A DNA stretch of 64,000 nucleotides from Reticulitermes speratus (GCA_021186555.1 JAJKFL010000042.1:48368980-48432979); one strand, 5' to 3'; positions 22,140 to 36,529 are shown, counted from the first letter of the stretch. Numbers and translations: made by a program. Notes: generated from the sequence alone by a model not told the origin.

Positions 22140-23150
22140 TGGAAGCAGTCAAGAGGTACCTATGCTTCTGTCGGCATTGTCGCATCGCACTTTACCGATA
22201 ACATCAAATTATCATTTAAGAAATTTTCAAATTCATGGTGTGAATATCCAGTGAATTTGTGCTTTCTTTGTATGTTTGTTGGATTGTAATAGATAAGAAC
22301 AGATATATTGAAGGTACTGAAACGAGGATTGTTACAAGTTTTGGCGTCTAAATTTTTTGTTTGCTATTGTTTAAATGTTGGAATTTGTTTGAGTCACACT
22401 TACCGGTCGTCATTTACGGAAGATATATTTACAAAATGGCCAGCAGTTTTAATGCAGAAGAATATTAACCTGTAAATAGTGTACTGCAGACTGGGACATA
22501 CTGGGTTTATATTGATAATATACACACACACTCTGCCGACCCGACTGGAGACGCCATCTATTTTTTATCTTCTACAGGTGCGTCGTGTGACGCCGTTCTC
22601 TTAAATAGATCTTTATACTTCTCTCTCCACATTTTAACAAGGATCGTCTAGCAAGCACGATGACAATCAAAAGAATTTACTTAAAAACTTTCACACTGTA
22701 AATCACAATATTTTATACTGAGAGATATTTACATACAATGCTTACGTGAAAATATATTTTAATTTAATATCATATATATTTTTAAGTAAGGATAAAACTG
22801 TTTTAAAATATGCTGCTAAAAAATGTACAAAATAATTTTTATTTTTATAATAACAAAAAAATTTTGTTTGGTTTTCTGTACTATGTCTGGAAATGTTAGG
22901 CTACACATTTTTAAATATTGAAATAATACTTTTAAAAATTACTGATTCCTTGGGGACAAGCAGTTTACTAAAATATTGAATTTAATGACATCTCATCATG
23001 TATCCCATATATTTTTTTTTTAAGTTAATTAAGTACAGGATTTTGAAATTACTTACATAATATCAAACTATTTGTCACATTTTATTAATTTATAGAAATT
23101 TCAGTGATCAGTTATTAATATTTCTTATTATGTACATGAACTGTTATTCT
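22140..23150. other. AT-rich intron sequence before the first turret exon
   Basis: No gene or repeat recognised. A T-rich tract (TATTCTTTTTTTAG) immediately before 23159 serves as the polypyrimidine tract of that exon. Confidence 0.4.
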
Positions 23151-23158
23151 TTTTTTAG

Positions 23159-23273
23159 TATTCTTGGGATGAACCTGTTCGGTTGTACATTCTATGAAAT
23201 TCGAGATGGAACAAAGATTTATGACAGAAAGAACTTTGACTCACTGCTCTGGGCCATTGTGACGGTCTTTCAG
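23159..23273 (+). CDS. Ca-alpha1T: Cav3 alternative exon: domain II S5-P turret, short vertebrate-like form
   Basis: The acceptor TTTTTTTAG precedes 23159. The first base completes Ser, then [20 protein letters not shown] and [18 protein letters not shown] (38 full codons, one Cys). It closely matches vertebrate Cav3.1 (ILGMHLFGCKF ... [17 protein letters not shown]). Donor CAG|GTATAA leaves phase 0. Encodes the end of S5, the extracellular turret and the first pore helix of domain II. The exon at 38921-39077 has the same phases and ends, so the two are alternatives. In molluscan Cav3, alternative exons at this site are known from published work to change sodium versus calcium permeability. 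Confidence 0.93.
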
Positions 23274-23504
23274 GTATAATTCAACATCGCCTCTTTATTC
23301 ATTGCATAACTTACTGTATACTAATACATTTTACAATTTATCATAATAATAATAATAATAACATCAGTGAAGCACTGTCGCCATTGACAATACAGCCTAC
23401 ATTTCGCACGTATGGCATGTCACTTATAACACTGCGTTAGCCTTCACTTTCAGGTTTAATTAACTATTTGAAGCATTTTTAAGTCATTTTAATATCATCT
23501 TTCT

Positions 23505-23760
23505 ACCTAGAGGCAAACGTGCCTGTCTTGTAATCGCAGGGAAGCAGATTCGAATCTGGGCGGGGGGACACAGACTGTCTTGAATGTTTTGATGGTATTC
23601 CTCAGTACCTCCAGGAACTTTACGAGATATTATCTCAGGATAGGCCACGACCAATTCCTGTCACATAATTTCCAATTCGTTATTCGGCAAAGTTCCAAAT
23701 AGTCGACGTAATAAAATCTGACATGTTGTTAGCGACGTTGAATAAACTTCAACGCCATGG
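23505..23760 (+). mobile_element. tRNA-derived SINE (family D)
   Basis: B-box-like ATTCGAATCTGGG near 23551 and a 3-prime end TAGCGACGTTGAATAAACTT, a form common in insect SINEs. A related but different copy lies at 24745-24980, ending CAGCATCGTTAAACAAGCC. Confidence 0.5.
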
Positions 23761-23764
23761 AACA

Positions 23765-23985
23765 GAGCACTTCTTGAGAAGCTAATCGTGTCTCAGCTTG
23801 TCAACAAATTATCCGCATTGTATGGAACCGGAAGTTTCATTACAGTGTTCACAAGTATCCATCACTGCCCCCTATCCCGAGCCCGCTGAATCCAGCCCAC
23901 ACGCTCTCATTCCAATTCTTTAAGGTCCATTTTAATATTACCCTCCCATCTACATCTAGATTTTCCAAGCTTTCCTTTCATTTCA
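23765..23985 (-). mobile_element. LINE tail copy (family 1), decayed
   Basis: TCTTGAGAAGCTAATCGTGT and the following bases, then CCATTTTAATATTACCCTCC, are the reverse complement of the family 1 tail. Many substitutions. Confidence 0.65.
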
Positions 23986-24331
23986 CTGTTTCACATATAT
24001 ACATATCTGATATTCTCCACGCGTGCTGCATGCGTCACCTGTCCATAATTCTTAATTTAATCATCCTAATTCTGTGATGTTCGCTGATGTGTACGAATTA
24101 TAAAGTTCCTCGTTAGATAATATTCTAATAAATTATGTCCTTATAAAATATAATTAAGGTCTGTGCCTAAAAAGGATGTCTCTGCATTAACAGAAGTCCT
24201 TGTGAGCCCGTACACCAATTGTGAAAGCAAAAATATCCAATTTTAAAGAATGTCATCCCGTTATGCTGTCAATAGTACAAAACATTATATCAGTATCTGT
24301 CAAAACACAACTAAATTGTATTTATTATATA

Positions 24332-24372
24332 GAACTGCAAGTTTCGACCTATCTCAGGTCATCCTCAGGTTC
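24332..24372 (-). ncRNA. Hammerhead-like motif with mutated cleavage site
   Basis: Minus strand: stem I GAAC, core CTGAGGA, T, stem II GACCT/AGGTC with loop GAGAT, GAAA, then CTTGCA and GTTC closing stem I (4 bp). The expected UH before stem I reads CA, so the copy appears inactivated at the cleavage dinucleotide. Everything else fits. Confidence 0.4.
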
Positions 24373-24744
24373 ACAATTGATCTTTAAAACATATTAAATA
24401 AAAAATATATTTCTTTCTTAATAATAATTGATTTAATTTTTTGCAAAAATATCCAACTACAGCATGGAATATTGAAACAAAACATAGATTGCTATGAAGA
24501 AGAATAAATGTTCTGCTTCTTCAGATCTCACAGTTCGCGTTTAGGGATGGTGCACTAAATAGTTTACGGTTTGAAAGTCCTGTGGGATTGCTTTCCTCGT
24601 CACGCAAACCTTGACCCTTTTCAGACCTTATAATTACGGTTTTAAACTGAAATCGTCCTGATTTTCCTGTATGACGCTGACGGTGTCGTACTTAGTAATT
24701 CTGGTACGTCATCATTATCATCACCATAATCACTGACCGACATA

Positions 24745-24980
24745 TCTCGTGTAGTGGTAATAATTAATGCATGTACCCTGAGGGTGCCAGGTTTGAATTT
24801 CCACTCTCCTGACTAAAGCCTTGCTTCTTTTTCTTCAGTCACTCCGCACAGATGCTGGTATAGTACCGTGAATAGGTCACAGTCTCTTCCTTTCGAGCCC
24901 TTTCCTATTCATCAGTGACCAACCACGTGATGCTTCATAGTGGCAGATGTTTACAGCATCGTTAAACAAGCCACAAGCAA
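24745..24980 (+). mobile_element. SINE-like element (family D relative)
   Basis: TGCCAGGTTTGAATTTCCAC resembles a decayed B box; the body ends in TTTACAGCATCGTTAAACAA. Confidence 0.4.
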
Positions 24981-25784
24981 ATACGTAAACCGATAAAGTT
25001 CAGCGCCCAGTTTTTATGTAAATCTTAGCGTAGTTCATCCTTTAAGATGTTCTTCCCTGCCATTAAGCTCTGTCTGTATTGATATCAGTTTTAAGTTCGT
25101 GTCTGATCTCCTCACGACTTCACAACTTAACACAACTTAACACAAGCTCACTACTTTCAGCATCTAAACCCTTCTGTTATTTCTGTTATTTTTAAAATAA
25201 CTTGTTACTTAGGGCCTCGGCTAACCACACGATTCGTCTGGCTCGTGTTTTGCCACAGGCGGGCTCTTGTGAGTAAGGAAATGAACATTTTCTTTCCCAT
25301 AAATTTATTTTTGACAAGCTGAGTAACTTTTGGCTTTCAAAGAATGAAAGGAATTATTTTTTTAAATGGTAATTTACCAAATATGAAGCAACGCAGCCGG
25401 GTTTGACCTTTACGGTTTCTAAAATCCTGAAGAAATATTCTTCTTAATATCATCTATAATTTGTCACCTATTCTCTTGAATGTAATTAATTTTATCCCTC
25501 TGTCTTCCTTTTTATTATATATAGTATTTATCGCAACGAATTATCGAATTGATTTACATATTGTAAGTTCGTTATTTTATTTTCCATCTCTCCCAATTCT
25601 CTTGCATGTTTGTGCAAACGAAAGATGTTTTTCTTTTAATTTTTTTGAATATCATGCACAATTTTGTCCAGCAAATAAATTTCGATATTTTATTCTTTGC
25701 CGGCAAACTCCCATTTTATTTCGGTGTTCTTGTAATATGTGCCCTCAAAAATAAAGCGTGTTTTAAATGTGTCAGATTGTAATT

Positions 25785-26065
25785 CGAAAGTGTACAGTAC
25801 GTACTTCGCGGGTTCGATTCCCGATGGTGTCATTGGAATTAATTCCTTGACATAATCCTTCCGGTCGCACTATGACCCTGGGGTCGACTCGGCCTCTAAC
25901 AGAAATGAGTACCAGGAATATTTCCTGGGAGGTAAAAGGCGGCCGGTACGTAGGGCTGACAACCTTACCACCTTCATGTGCCGATTGTCTAGAAATCTGG
26001 GAACCTCAACCTCCTGGAACCCTCAGAGCCTGTCCAGGCCTGTAATGGGACACCTTTACCTTTTA
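25785..26065 (+). mobile_element. tRNA-like SINE (family B relative)
   Basis: B box GGTTCGATTCC at 25811-25821, a body with GGGAGGTAAAAGGCGGCCGG, and the 3-prime end ACACCTTTACCTTTTAC. Confidence 0.6.
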
Positions 26066-26571
26066 CAGTACGTACCTAAGTGCTATAACACACGTCATGT
26101 CCAAATTTCAACACACGTAACTTCTCTGTCAAGAAGTAATACGTTTAAGTACTTCGGTATTCTTTCTTCAGCAACTGAGCAGTTCCGAACTTAGGTCACG
26201 TCATATCTGATCGTTACTGGGCACTGACGTCATACAGACAGTGTATAAAATTCTAACTCTCATAAGACAAAGCCGATCGAACCCTCGTCTACATGACGAA
26301 GGTCAGACTGCTAATTATGTTTAAGAGAGTAATCACAGAACAAAACAAACCCCATAAAAGGAACTTGGAATGACCTTTCGTATTGTTGAACTTTAATAAA
26401 ACATGTGGTGCCCATATAATTACCACTGCTGCGAAAAGAGGTATACGTAAAATTAATCTCAATCATAATTTCAATAATAATGTAATTATATACGTTGCAG
26501 AATTGTGTCAGCCATGTTGTGGTCAACTAATGCTATTCTATCCTTCATTCTAGACTCTTGACAAAGTACAC

Positions 26572-26785
26572 ATCGGCGTAACTGGGGAAAAGCGAGCAAT
26601 GTGACCGCCCGAGGTAGCAAAATGCACATTTTAAGTGAAGAATATAATTGTCTGCGTTTACCAAATTTTAAATTATTGCGGCAAATAAAAGAGAAAAGTT
26701 TCACTTTGGGATCGTAATTTCTTTTAAGGGCTGCCATTGTAATTACTCGCCCCGGGCGCCAAAAACCTAGCTACGTCACTCAATG
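26572..26785. mobile_element. Possible TIR element
   Basis: CGGCGTAACTGGG at the left against CCTAGCTACGTCACTCA at the right resembles imperfect CAGTGGCGTAG-type termini, as also seen at 49987-50181. No target duplication identified. Confidence 0.3.
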
Positions 26786-27249
26786 TCTATACTTCTTTTC
26801 TATATTAAATCGCGAAACTTCTGTAACTGCATAGGACATTTGGACAAATGTTACAGTCGTCACAAACCTGAAGACGTGATGGTAGCCAAGATATTAAGAC
26901 ACAGTTAAGGGAATGACAGAAAGGAAGTCCAAAACCGACGCTATGTATAAACATATAAGTACACAGGTACACCAAAATGTATAATCAAATCTGTTATTGT
27001 ACATATTTTAAGATATTTGGAAAAATCAGAAACGTATATGTGATGTGTTGATATTTGACAAAGGGCAGTTTGACCACTCATAAGGATTTACCACATATGC
27101 TTCTTATTCTGTATTTACTAACTCAGTATTAACTTTAAATTACTTCCTTTGATTTTGAGACATGGAACATTTACACTTTCGCTTCATAATCATCGAAGTG
27201 TCAGTCACATATAGCGCGTCCAACTGGAACACTATGTGATATGTGTCTG

Positions 27250-27368
27250 GTTTGTGCTATAGATGAGTATAGAGCAATGGTGGAATGCTGATTAGCAGGG
27301 GGGAAAGCCGAACTAAACTCAGAATATTATTTGCTGTAAATACCATTTCATCCACAACCAATCTCACA
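27250..27368 (-). mobile_element. SINE family C fragment
   Basis: AGCAATGGTGGAATGCTGAT through TCATCCACAACCAATCTCAC is collinear with the reverse complement of 53300-53430. Confidence 0.5.
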
Positions 27369-27369
27369 T

Positions 27370-29150
27370 AAATTTAATCAGAACTGAATTATGTGTTCCA
27401 TTTTTAAGAATTAAATGGCTGTACATACGTGTTCAATTGTTTGCTGAGTAGTGTTTCATATAATATGTGTATACCACAACACATTGAACGTGGTAAATAA
27501 CATTTTATTTCAAACAACTATTGTCAGTTGGCAGCAGTGCTATTTGAGAGTTTATGATCACCGTCATCAGTATATAGACACGTCGTGCGTCACGAGTCGA
27601 AAGTCGTAGATCGATCTCTCGCAATATACAGGTAATGTAGATCGATCTCTCGCAATAGTACAGGTAATGTATGCAACCAGCATTAAAGGATAGCCATAAT
27701 GTAACAATTACATACGGAAGTTAGCATGGCTACTCAACTGGAATGTCTTCTGATTACGTCATAATTCTCCCGCTCCAAAATAATGTTATTAAACATAGTA
27801 ATGGGGTTTTACATACAAAATTTCCTTCTGTTTTCCCATATTTTTGTGCAATATGTGTCTAATATTTCTAATGTTCATAATTAAGAATATTGCTAAAATA
27901 AATTCATAATGAACAATAAGTCTAAAATAAATATTTTTTTTTCATATTTGGACTCTTCAGTGCTAGGGAAACTTATTAAGTTTAAAAAAACAAATCAAAA
28001 CCCAATTAATTGTTATATATGTACATGTCTTTGTACTGTGCAACTTCGGAGTCCCATATTTAAACGCTTAATATAATTACATAATAAATAATTATTTTTG
28101 GTTATGTACGTTAAATTTAAAAAAAAAAAGTCTTCAGCAATTGCTGGAACGTTATGAAACAGCATCAAAGACTTTTTTTGTATTTCTAAGGTAGGTAATT
28201 AGATAAAAACTGCATTTATTGCAACTTGTGTACCTCTAATATAAATCTCACGAAAGTCATAATATACTAACTTGTATCGTCATAACAATACACTTTCTGT
28301 TACCAAACTTTATGACGTAATCAGTTGAATTTCATCTATTTGAAAATTTCAGCATTTTTTGCTTGCTTTTTTACGATCATGCTTAGCTTACCTGTTCGTA
28401 ACTTGCTTTTAATTATGAATCTCTGTCCCCAGCTGCCAACACACTGCCACTGACACACAGACAGTAGCTTACAAGCTTATTTTTAAAAAAAATGCTTGGT
28501 ATAGTATGCCCCGCTTAACCCTGCTCCACACTGTACGCTACTGTACACAGCCTCAAATAAAGTCCATAGCAGATGTAACTTCCAAAAAACTGTTTCAGCA
28601 TGATTACAATTTTTGAAACAAAGAATCTTTTATAAATTATTTTTGTCAAAAGCAACTCTATAGCTTTTAACTTAGATTTGTCAAAACACCCGTAGATTTC
28701 TTTTTCAAAATAATACATGAATATAGGAGACTTGTCTCCTTTGTTGTCTTATTTCATAATAGGACATTCTGAATTTACATAAAGTTTTGTTTAGTTCCAC
28801 ATTTAATTGTTTAACAGATCTCCATAGATGGCTGCATGAATAACTGTCAATGGAGAATTGTTAGTACCAACTGTACAACACATAATTGTCTTTGTGGTTA
28901 AATTTAGATTTCCCTGCCACAAAGTAAGATTTACAATATAGCTTGGCTTTATCTAGTATACTGTATCCTATGAACATAGAGTATATATATACTATACCTA
29001 AGTAATACAAACGTAACGACGCCTAACGTCGACAGGTATCACAATTTATAGTTTATTTTGTTCATTTTACTTCACAATATAAAAAATTCAATAATATCTT
29101 TCCTCAGATTTTATAACGTTTAAAATATTTACGTTTTTATATTTTACATA
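27370..29150. other. AT-rich intron, no gene recognised
   Basis: Only a 35-bp direct duplication at 27607-27668 (GTAGATCGATCTCTCGCAAT in each copy) is notable. Confidence 0.45.
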
Positions 29151-29154
29151 ATTC

Positions 29155-29252
29155 AATACATTTACATAATTCAATACATTTACATAATTCAATACATTTA
29201 CATAATTCAATACATTTACATAATTCAATACATTTACATAATTCAATACATT
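29155..29252 (+). repeat. 18-bp tandem repeat, about 5 copies
   Basis: Unit ATTCAATACATTTACATA repeated head to tail. A (TA)n stretch follows at about 29350-29370. Confidence 0.9.
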
Positions 29253-29469
29253 TCAACTCAACTCGATGGATGTTTTTACTAATAATGTTTGTACTAGTCG
29301 CACGCTATATAGATACACAATTCTAAAAATTTATATTTAAATAAACGAAATATATATATATATATATATGATGACGTCGGTAACTTAGTTCAAAATTTCA
29401 TCAACACAGCATTTCGCAGAATATCGTGGCGGCTGCAGAATAAATCTCTTAAATTAACCTTTGAGTTAA

Positions 29470-29665
29470 CCTAAACATTACGTAAAGTTTCACCTCTTCC
29501 CGCGCAGTAAACACACTTCTCAGTTACAAATACCAGCAAATAAATTTTGTATAAATAAGTAATTACTGTCTGCACTGAGAGATATGCAAAAGCACGTAAA
29601 TAAAATCTATAGGCAAAATTTGGAATTTGTGGTACATAAATTAACCTCTGCACTGCATCAGACTG
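29470..29665 (+). repeat. Diverged copy of the 114-bp-satellite parent element
   Basis: CCCGCGCAGTAAACACACTT, then CTGCACTGAGAGATATG and TTTGGAATTTGTGGTACAT, follow the order of the parent element with heavy divergence. Confidence 0.55.
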
Positions 29666-30189
29666 CGCCTGTTTATTCGATCTAAATTTTTTTGTTGTTG
29701 TTTTCCGATCGTCTCACTTCTTTAAATCGACGGAAATAATTAAAGCCAATATAAGCAATATTTTTATCAATATAACCCAAATTTAAACTTTGATTATGAA
29801 GTTTCCTGTAAATATTCGTACTATTTAAAAATTCGCTTTCTACCTTTACACTGAATACACTGTCTCCCTACTACAAAGAAAAACCTGGTTAGGAGAGAAA
29901 TTATCTGTTTATTGTGAGACTCAAAACGAAATACATAAATAAACTGTGTGGGCCAAAATGGAGGGACTTGTAAGTTAAAACATGTGGAACATGTGGTACT
30001 TGTAATTACCACTCTGTATCAGAGAGTTAATGACCTATCCTTAACCTGTACTTTGTGCATGCACTTTAGTATCTTATAGTGACGTGAGATGACACTTTTG
30101 TTAACCAGTCGTATTTATTTGACTTGACCAAGGCAAGAATCTTTATCACGTTTTGAATTCAAGGCACAAAATATGGTGGCTATATGATT

Positions 30190-30360
30190 CTTTCTACTCT
30201 GGTACAAGTGTGGCGACATTTCAGAGGATTCTGCTGTCTCCGTCGTCTATCATCATCAGGGTAGATTCTTCTTCCCTAATTACAAAGGCAACATAATCCT
30301 CTGAAAAGTCGGTACATTTCAACAAGGCCACGCTGTGAAGTATCCCAGGCGATATCAGTC
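30190..30360 (-). mobile_element. Decayed fold-back element
   Basis: TTTCAGAGGATTCTGCTGTC and TAATCCTCTGAAAAGTC are imperfect inverted arms. Minus-strand CCCTGATGATGATAG lies in the middle, a degenerate ribozyme-like centre. Confidence 0.4.
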
Positions 30361-30399
30361 TTTACAGTTATAGTGATATTATCCCGTTTTTAGTGATAT

Positions 30400-33300
30400 T
30401 AAATCCATTGCTCTTCTATGGACTTTATATGCCACGCATTTTTAATAATTACATTTTATTAATGCAGCCGAATTATTAGTGTAGTGCTGTTACTTATACA
30501 TAACACTTCAGTAGTGCGTGCTAGCAGTGTAGTGTGTGCGTCAATTGTCTGGCTTTGTTTATGTTTATACTTGATTATCTATTTCTACGTCCCTTAAAAG
30601 ATTTATGGCTTCTGTCAAATCCCAAGTAACGTGATTTTTCTTTCCATTTTTAAATATTTGTTTAGAAAAATATATTGCAAACAATGGAGATACACTTAAA
30701 TTTTTAATGGCTACCAAAGGAATTTAAACGTAAACACGCAACTTAAACTTTTGGTTTTACTTCCCGTTTTCTTTTTCTTTTTGGAATATATTTTCTTAAA
30801 TTATGAGTCTTTATTTTAAGTTATAGAATATCGATATTTAAGTTTTGCTTTTATTTTTAATGGCTTGGGGTGTAAAGAATTTAACAAAGTCTTAGAAACA
30901 TAATTTATTAGTCCTTTTTTTCTGTTTAAAAGGCTGTAAGCTATTTTTTGTTTTGGGACGTTACTGCCTCCATAGCACTTTCAGTTTTGATGCTGATTCA
31001 GTTACTGCAAGCAGCCTTACCAGCCAACTGATTTGTATGAAGATTTTAGCTTCAGACCGTTTGAAACATACATTTCTCTTTTGTCATGATCGTCATCATG
31101 ACAAAATTCCCGTTACTGCACTGGAAGTGTTGATAATAATTTGGTTATGCATTACTTTATAATTCAATTAGTTTTTTGAGGTTATATTGTTAAAAAATCA
31201 TAAATTTTGCACATATTTTATGGTAAACTTATCTAATATCTTGGCAAATTTATTTCATTTTTCTTAATCTTGCATTCTAAATTGTTTGTTTGAATAATAC
31301 TTCATACTGTTGTGGCCTATTAAGCCTATGAAAACATCTGTTTCATAACAAATTTCTTAGATTTCTTACATAAAGCGGCTCCAGCTTAAAGCTGAACTCG
31401 CCCATAGAATCCAAAATGCCTCTTATAAAACACAGCTCAACAATCTGTATTATACAGGGCGTTCTTTTATTGCCGGACTATTTGTTATAGAGCGGACGAC
31501 ATCTTTGCTGCAATGCGACAGATGTCGCAACCCTTTCTGCAGTGTTTAATCCCGCTCAGTGCCACTTTACGTAGACTCTTTACAAATAATTCAAAGCAGT
31601 TAATATTGAATTTACACCATTCGGAAATCTCACTTGTAAACGAATTTAAATAACGTGACAGTTACATGTTTATCGTAATAGAATACTTCTTGCGCACGTA
31701 TATTTGGAAGAATGCTTACCAATACTACAATAAAGAGCAATTTCAACTGCAGAGATACGGACGTATATTTTAAATCCCACCTGTGAAAAGTTTTAGAAGA
31801 TCCTCCAGTACACGGAAATGCGCGGTTGTTTATGGCATGTTAAATTCACTCACTTCTAGTGCAGATTAATTGTATATATATAAAGGTGTAGATCGTCCTG
31901 ATTATTTCTACGACATCGGGATATTAGATACTGAGAGTGTGTATTTGTCTCCTTTTTTAGATAAAATACAAAATGTCTAAAACTGCCCTTAATTTTTATA
32001 ACATGAATTTTTTGTTGCAAATTCTTTCTATACACTTGCGTTGAAAAAGTAATAATTCTGTAATTTTTTGGACATTCATTCAAATTTTCTACTGTTTAAT
32101 TAAAATGTCCCCTAACATTGTTATAACAGTGATGTTGTGTCGCGTTTGAAAATTTATTTCTCATTCCACAATTTTTTCCATACTTTCATATTTTTATCAA
32201 GTAAATAATTTGTTGTACCTAAAAATATATTTTAAAGATTGTTATGTTCTTGAGGTATCATGTACGTAGTGGTGAAAGAAATAAACTTTATCTAGGTCTA
32301 AGTGATTACTATACTTGCTTCATAAACAGAAAGCCATTCACCTTCTTTGTCTTATATCATTCTACTTCAACAACATATGAATGAACATAAAGTTTACATA
32401 TGCAGCAATTAGGACATGCTTTTGATTACAATCTTCATTAAACGTCTGTCTAAAATATTAATAACACCTATTACACAAATTTATTTTTTGTTAAATTCAT
32501 TACATATTTTAGAATTATATTACAAACCTATCATTTTTGTCACCTCTGTCACATAATACAGAATCTTTTTTATTGTTAAAGTTTTAAAAACCTTGTGGCA
32601 CAATTCTTTCGATATAATTAATTAAAGAAGGGCTTAAATATTACAAAATATTGTTAAATATACATATATATATATAATGTACAATAAATGTACAGCATTA
32701 ACTTAATAATATTACTGTTGATTCAATTAAACACACAATAAAAAGAATAACAACAAAACCTGAGGAAAAAAAGGTTATTTATTTGATATCTCTATTTTTT
32801 ATCCTTTACTTTTACCTATAATATCTCCTATTCTAAAATTCATTGCAAGTATAAACACGGGAAATTAAATTATTTACGGTAAAATGTGAAATAAAATAAT
32901 CCAAACAATATAGTACATATGAGAGGAATTGTCGACGACAAAGCATTATATCATATAAAACTTTGTCTGCCTAATTTTTCTGCCTACTACTTGTACTATC
33001 TTTGTATTGTAGAATTTTAGTACCCGTCCGAGATTGATGTCTATTATTACTTGAATGACTTTCACATAGTGAGGCTTTATGTAAATATTATAACAAGCTT
33101 TGTATGATTGTTATGCCATATTGATGAATTTGTAACTTGTTGAAGGATTAAGTAAGGAAACGAAAAATATTTGGTCTTTTATATATTTTAATATTTTACT
33201 CAGTTTCCCGAGGACAAATTCATATTTCACACACTTACACATTTGTTTTATTTTAATCAGTTCTGGGTCCGACCGCAGGGTTCTTCAGATTGCTGGACAC

Positions 33301-36170
33301 TGGTCCCACCTATCCTGCAATACCGTTTCATGCCTAAACTCTAGAACAAAATTTCTCTTTTATCCCAAGCAGAAATATCTTCACAGTCTCCATTTGTGGT
33401 TTAGCATACAAAGCCTTTTACTGTTTTATTACAAAACAGAACACATAATTTAGAATAAGCCTATTCGATTACATGTTTATATAATTTGTTTCGTTAAGCT
33501 ACTTTATATTCCTCATGAAATTAGGTGTATGTGTGTGTGTCACGTTTGGTTGTATTAATTTTCAATAATTAGCTTTATTATCGACAGGTCTATTCAGAAA
33601 TGTTTAAGTTGACTATGGGACATGTGCTCAATTAGTGTTGAATTTGTAGAATCGTATTAAGAAATGAGGTGGGTAGATGTAGCTTACACCATAAGATCCG
33701 TAAATTCAAACGGCCGTCATACCAGAATGTGTTTGTAGTAATAATCTTATAGCGCATATAATACATTTGAAATATATTTGTAATTTATGGTAAACAATAT
33801 GGCATAAATCTAAATTTATTCATTGTTTGTCTTAGAATACAATAAACCAAACCTGGTGTATTACAAGACAGCAATACAACTTGGACGTGTGCTCTTTTGT
33901 GTTCTGTAGTAATTTGAAATTCTTGTGAGACGCTATTGGAATTTGTGTAGTGTAGTGAGTATTTTGTAGCAATGTTGTTGACTATTGTGTTTTAAGTCCT
34001 GACTTTTTATGTACTTGGTAGACAGATATGTTCACTATATCAAATGTATTTGCAATTACTTGTCTAATCAAAGTGACTGCCTTATACTGCCTTACTTTAT
34101 TTCTTGGCTTAGCGAATCGGTTGTCCATTAGAGAAATATCTAGAGACATTTGCAGCAGATGTGTACTAGATTTCGTTTCTTATTACAAAATTTATAAGAA
34201 CACATTGGTATATTGGGGAACCATCTATTTTCTGAAAATAAAATATTATTTAGCGGTAAGATCACAAGGATGAGAGTATAAAGAAAACGAGGATATGTTA
34301 CGAAAATAATTTCTTCACTGTCATTCAGTAGCTGTAACAAGAAGCTCGTCTTCAAAACAAGAGCCTAACATTATGTGAACGCATTTTTCACTAAACACAA
34401 AATTTCACAACATTTTCAGAATAATTTAAGAAATTCTTTGCGAAAATGCAACAAAACCTCCTTTTTAAAAAAAAAGAAATTTTTGAAAGACTTGTATTAA
34501 GTCTGTCTGTTAAATACGCCGATTAAATATACACAGTATACAGAAGTATCGCTTATTTTTTAGGTCAAGTCAATGTCTTGGTAATTAAGAGACAAAATTG
34601 TCATTGTGTTATTAGAATTTTCTGTAGGGCATGTTTTACTACGAAACCGGCCCATATCAGATTGCTTCTTATTTTGCTGTCTCCATTACAGACAGTAATG
34701 AAAAAGCTTTGCAATAATTATGAAGTTTCTGTCTTCAGTGAAGTAAATATTTAGATGACATTTATTTTACAATATGCAGAAAATTACTTTCAAATCTCGA
34801 ATTATGTATTTTAACAAACATATGCAATAATATTACACAGCCGATACCGATAAAATACATCAGTCACTTTGATTAGACAACATACCGTCTCTTTTTACCT
34901 TTGTAGAACAGACACAAACAACAGTTTATTTAGACAATAATTAAACTTAAAGGATATTCTGGGTATTGTTATTCGTATGAATTGCAAAGTTATTGTATTT
35001 ATTTTTAAACCCCATTTTTTCTTCATTCTTTCTGTTCCTCTAAGTGTAAACCTACAAAATTAAAATTCGTTGTCCCCCTGTCTAATGCAATGTTTATCAG
35101 CATGCTTCAAAATTTTTAGAAAGAAACGCGAATATTTACAACTTAAATAGAGTAACGGGAGATACATTTATATAAAGTATACAGTATTTTACTAGTTACA
35201 GACATTTGTATGCGACGTTCTCTGTTTTGGGACCGGGATTTGAAAATATAACTTTGGGGAGACACATGTTCTAAATTTATAAATACTCATAAATACTATG
35301 TGTTTCCTCTGTAGTCTTGTGACAATTAGCAAATCCAAACTTCAGAATAATTACATAATACTTTATAGCAAATATAATTGTTCGAAACCCATGCAAGTAT
35401 TAATTATTGTCTGCTACATTAGTGATACTGTTGTTTATTTGTCTGTCTGTCGGAAGAGAAAGCGGAATAAATGAAAAAGTAATATCCACTTTTTTTGACT
35501 GCGTAGGCAGAAAGGCAACTTGTACTATTCGCCCATATGAATGACTTACATATTTCTGCAAAAGTGATATTATATTTGTAAATAATTTGGAAAGTCATAT
35601 GGACGAAAAATTGTACAGTATTATCCAAAGTATTTTAAGTATATTCTAGGATAAATCAAATATAAAAGAATTAAGAGCATTTCGAATGTTAACTTCCAAA
35701 ATCTTATGTCATTTGTAAAACTTGTCTTTACATAAAACATATTTCAATTGTGAATAATCTAAAATAATATATTCCGAAATGTGGAAGACGTTATATTTTA
35801 TGGCAATATCTGTCATTATAATTTGGATATTACTTCTGTTTCACTTATACCGTACATCTCATTTTAGAGTAATACGGCCATCTTATTTAGAAAAACTTTG
35901 CTGTAATATGAAGTGACACTTATGTTGATCCCCTTCTTTGATAACTGTGTAGTGCCTTAATATTTGCTATTTTTTTATTTGACAATGCTCATTAACTTTG
36001 AACTGCACTGTCCGCACCCAGACATGTCGACATCCCTGAAACAGACACAAGTTTCAAATTATCAAACATCACATCTATATGAAAATAATGAATTTTATCA
36101 GTGCCAAAACATATTTCTGAATAAAATTGGAGAAATATTGTTCATGACTCATAACACGGAGAATACTTTG
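30400..36170. other. Long AT-rich intron stretch, nothing recognised
   Basis: I examined the open frames (all under about 85 codons) and saw no domain resemblance, tRNA, tandem array or clear transposon end, apart from a possible element end near 31455 (ACAGGGCGTTC) and short TA or TG runs near 32664 and 33528. Decayed elements may well be present. Confidence 0.5.
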
Positions 36171-36173
36171 GCT

Positions 36174-36529
36174 CATGTTTTTGGTAATCTGCAATTTATT
36201 AGATCAATTCAAGTGATAATGTTTTTGGTAATCTGCAATTCATTAGATCGATTCAAGTGATAATGTTTTTGGTAATCTGCAATTCATTAGATCGATTCAA
36301 GTAATCATGTTTTTGGTAATCTGCAATTCATTCGATCAATTCAAGTGATAATGTTTGGTAATGTGCAATTCATTAGATCAATTCAAGTGATATTTTTTTG
36401 GTAATCTGCAATTCATTAGATCAATTCAAGTGATAATTTTTTTGGTAATCTGCAATTCATTAGATCAATTCAAGTGATAATTTTTTTTTTGGTAATCTGC
36501 AATTCATTAGATCAATTCAAGTGATCATG
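36174..36529 (+). repeat. 44-bp tandem repeat, about 8 copies
   Basis: Unit includes TTTTGGTAATCTGCAATTCA and TTAGATCAATTCAAGTGATA, with start-to-start spacing of 44 bases and variable T-run length between copies. Confidence 0.93.
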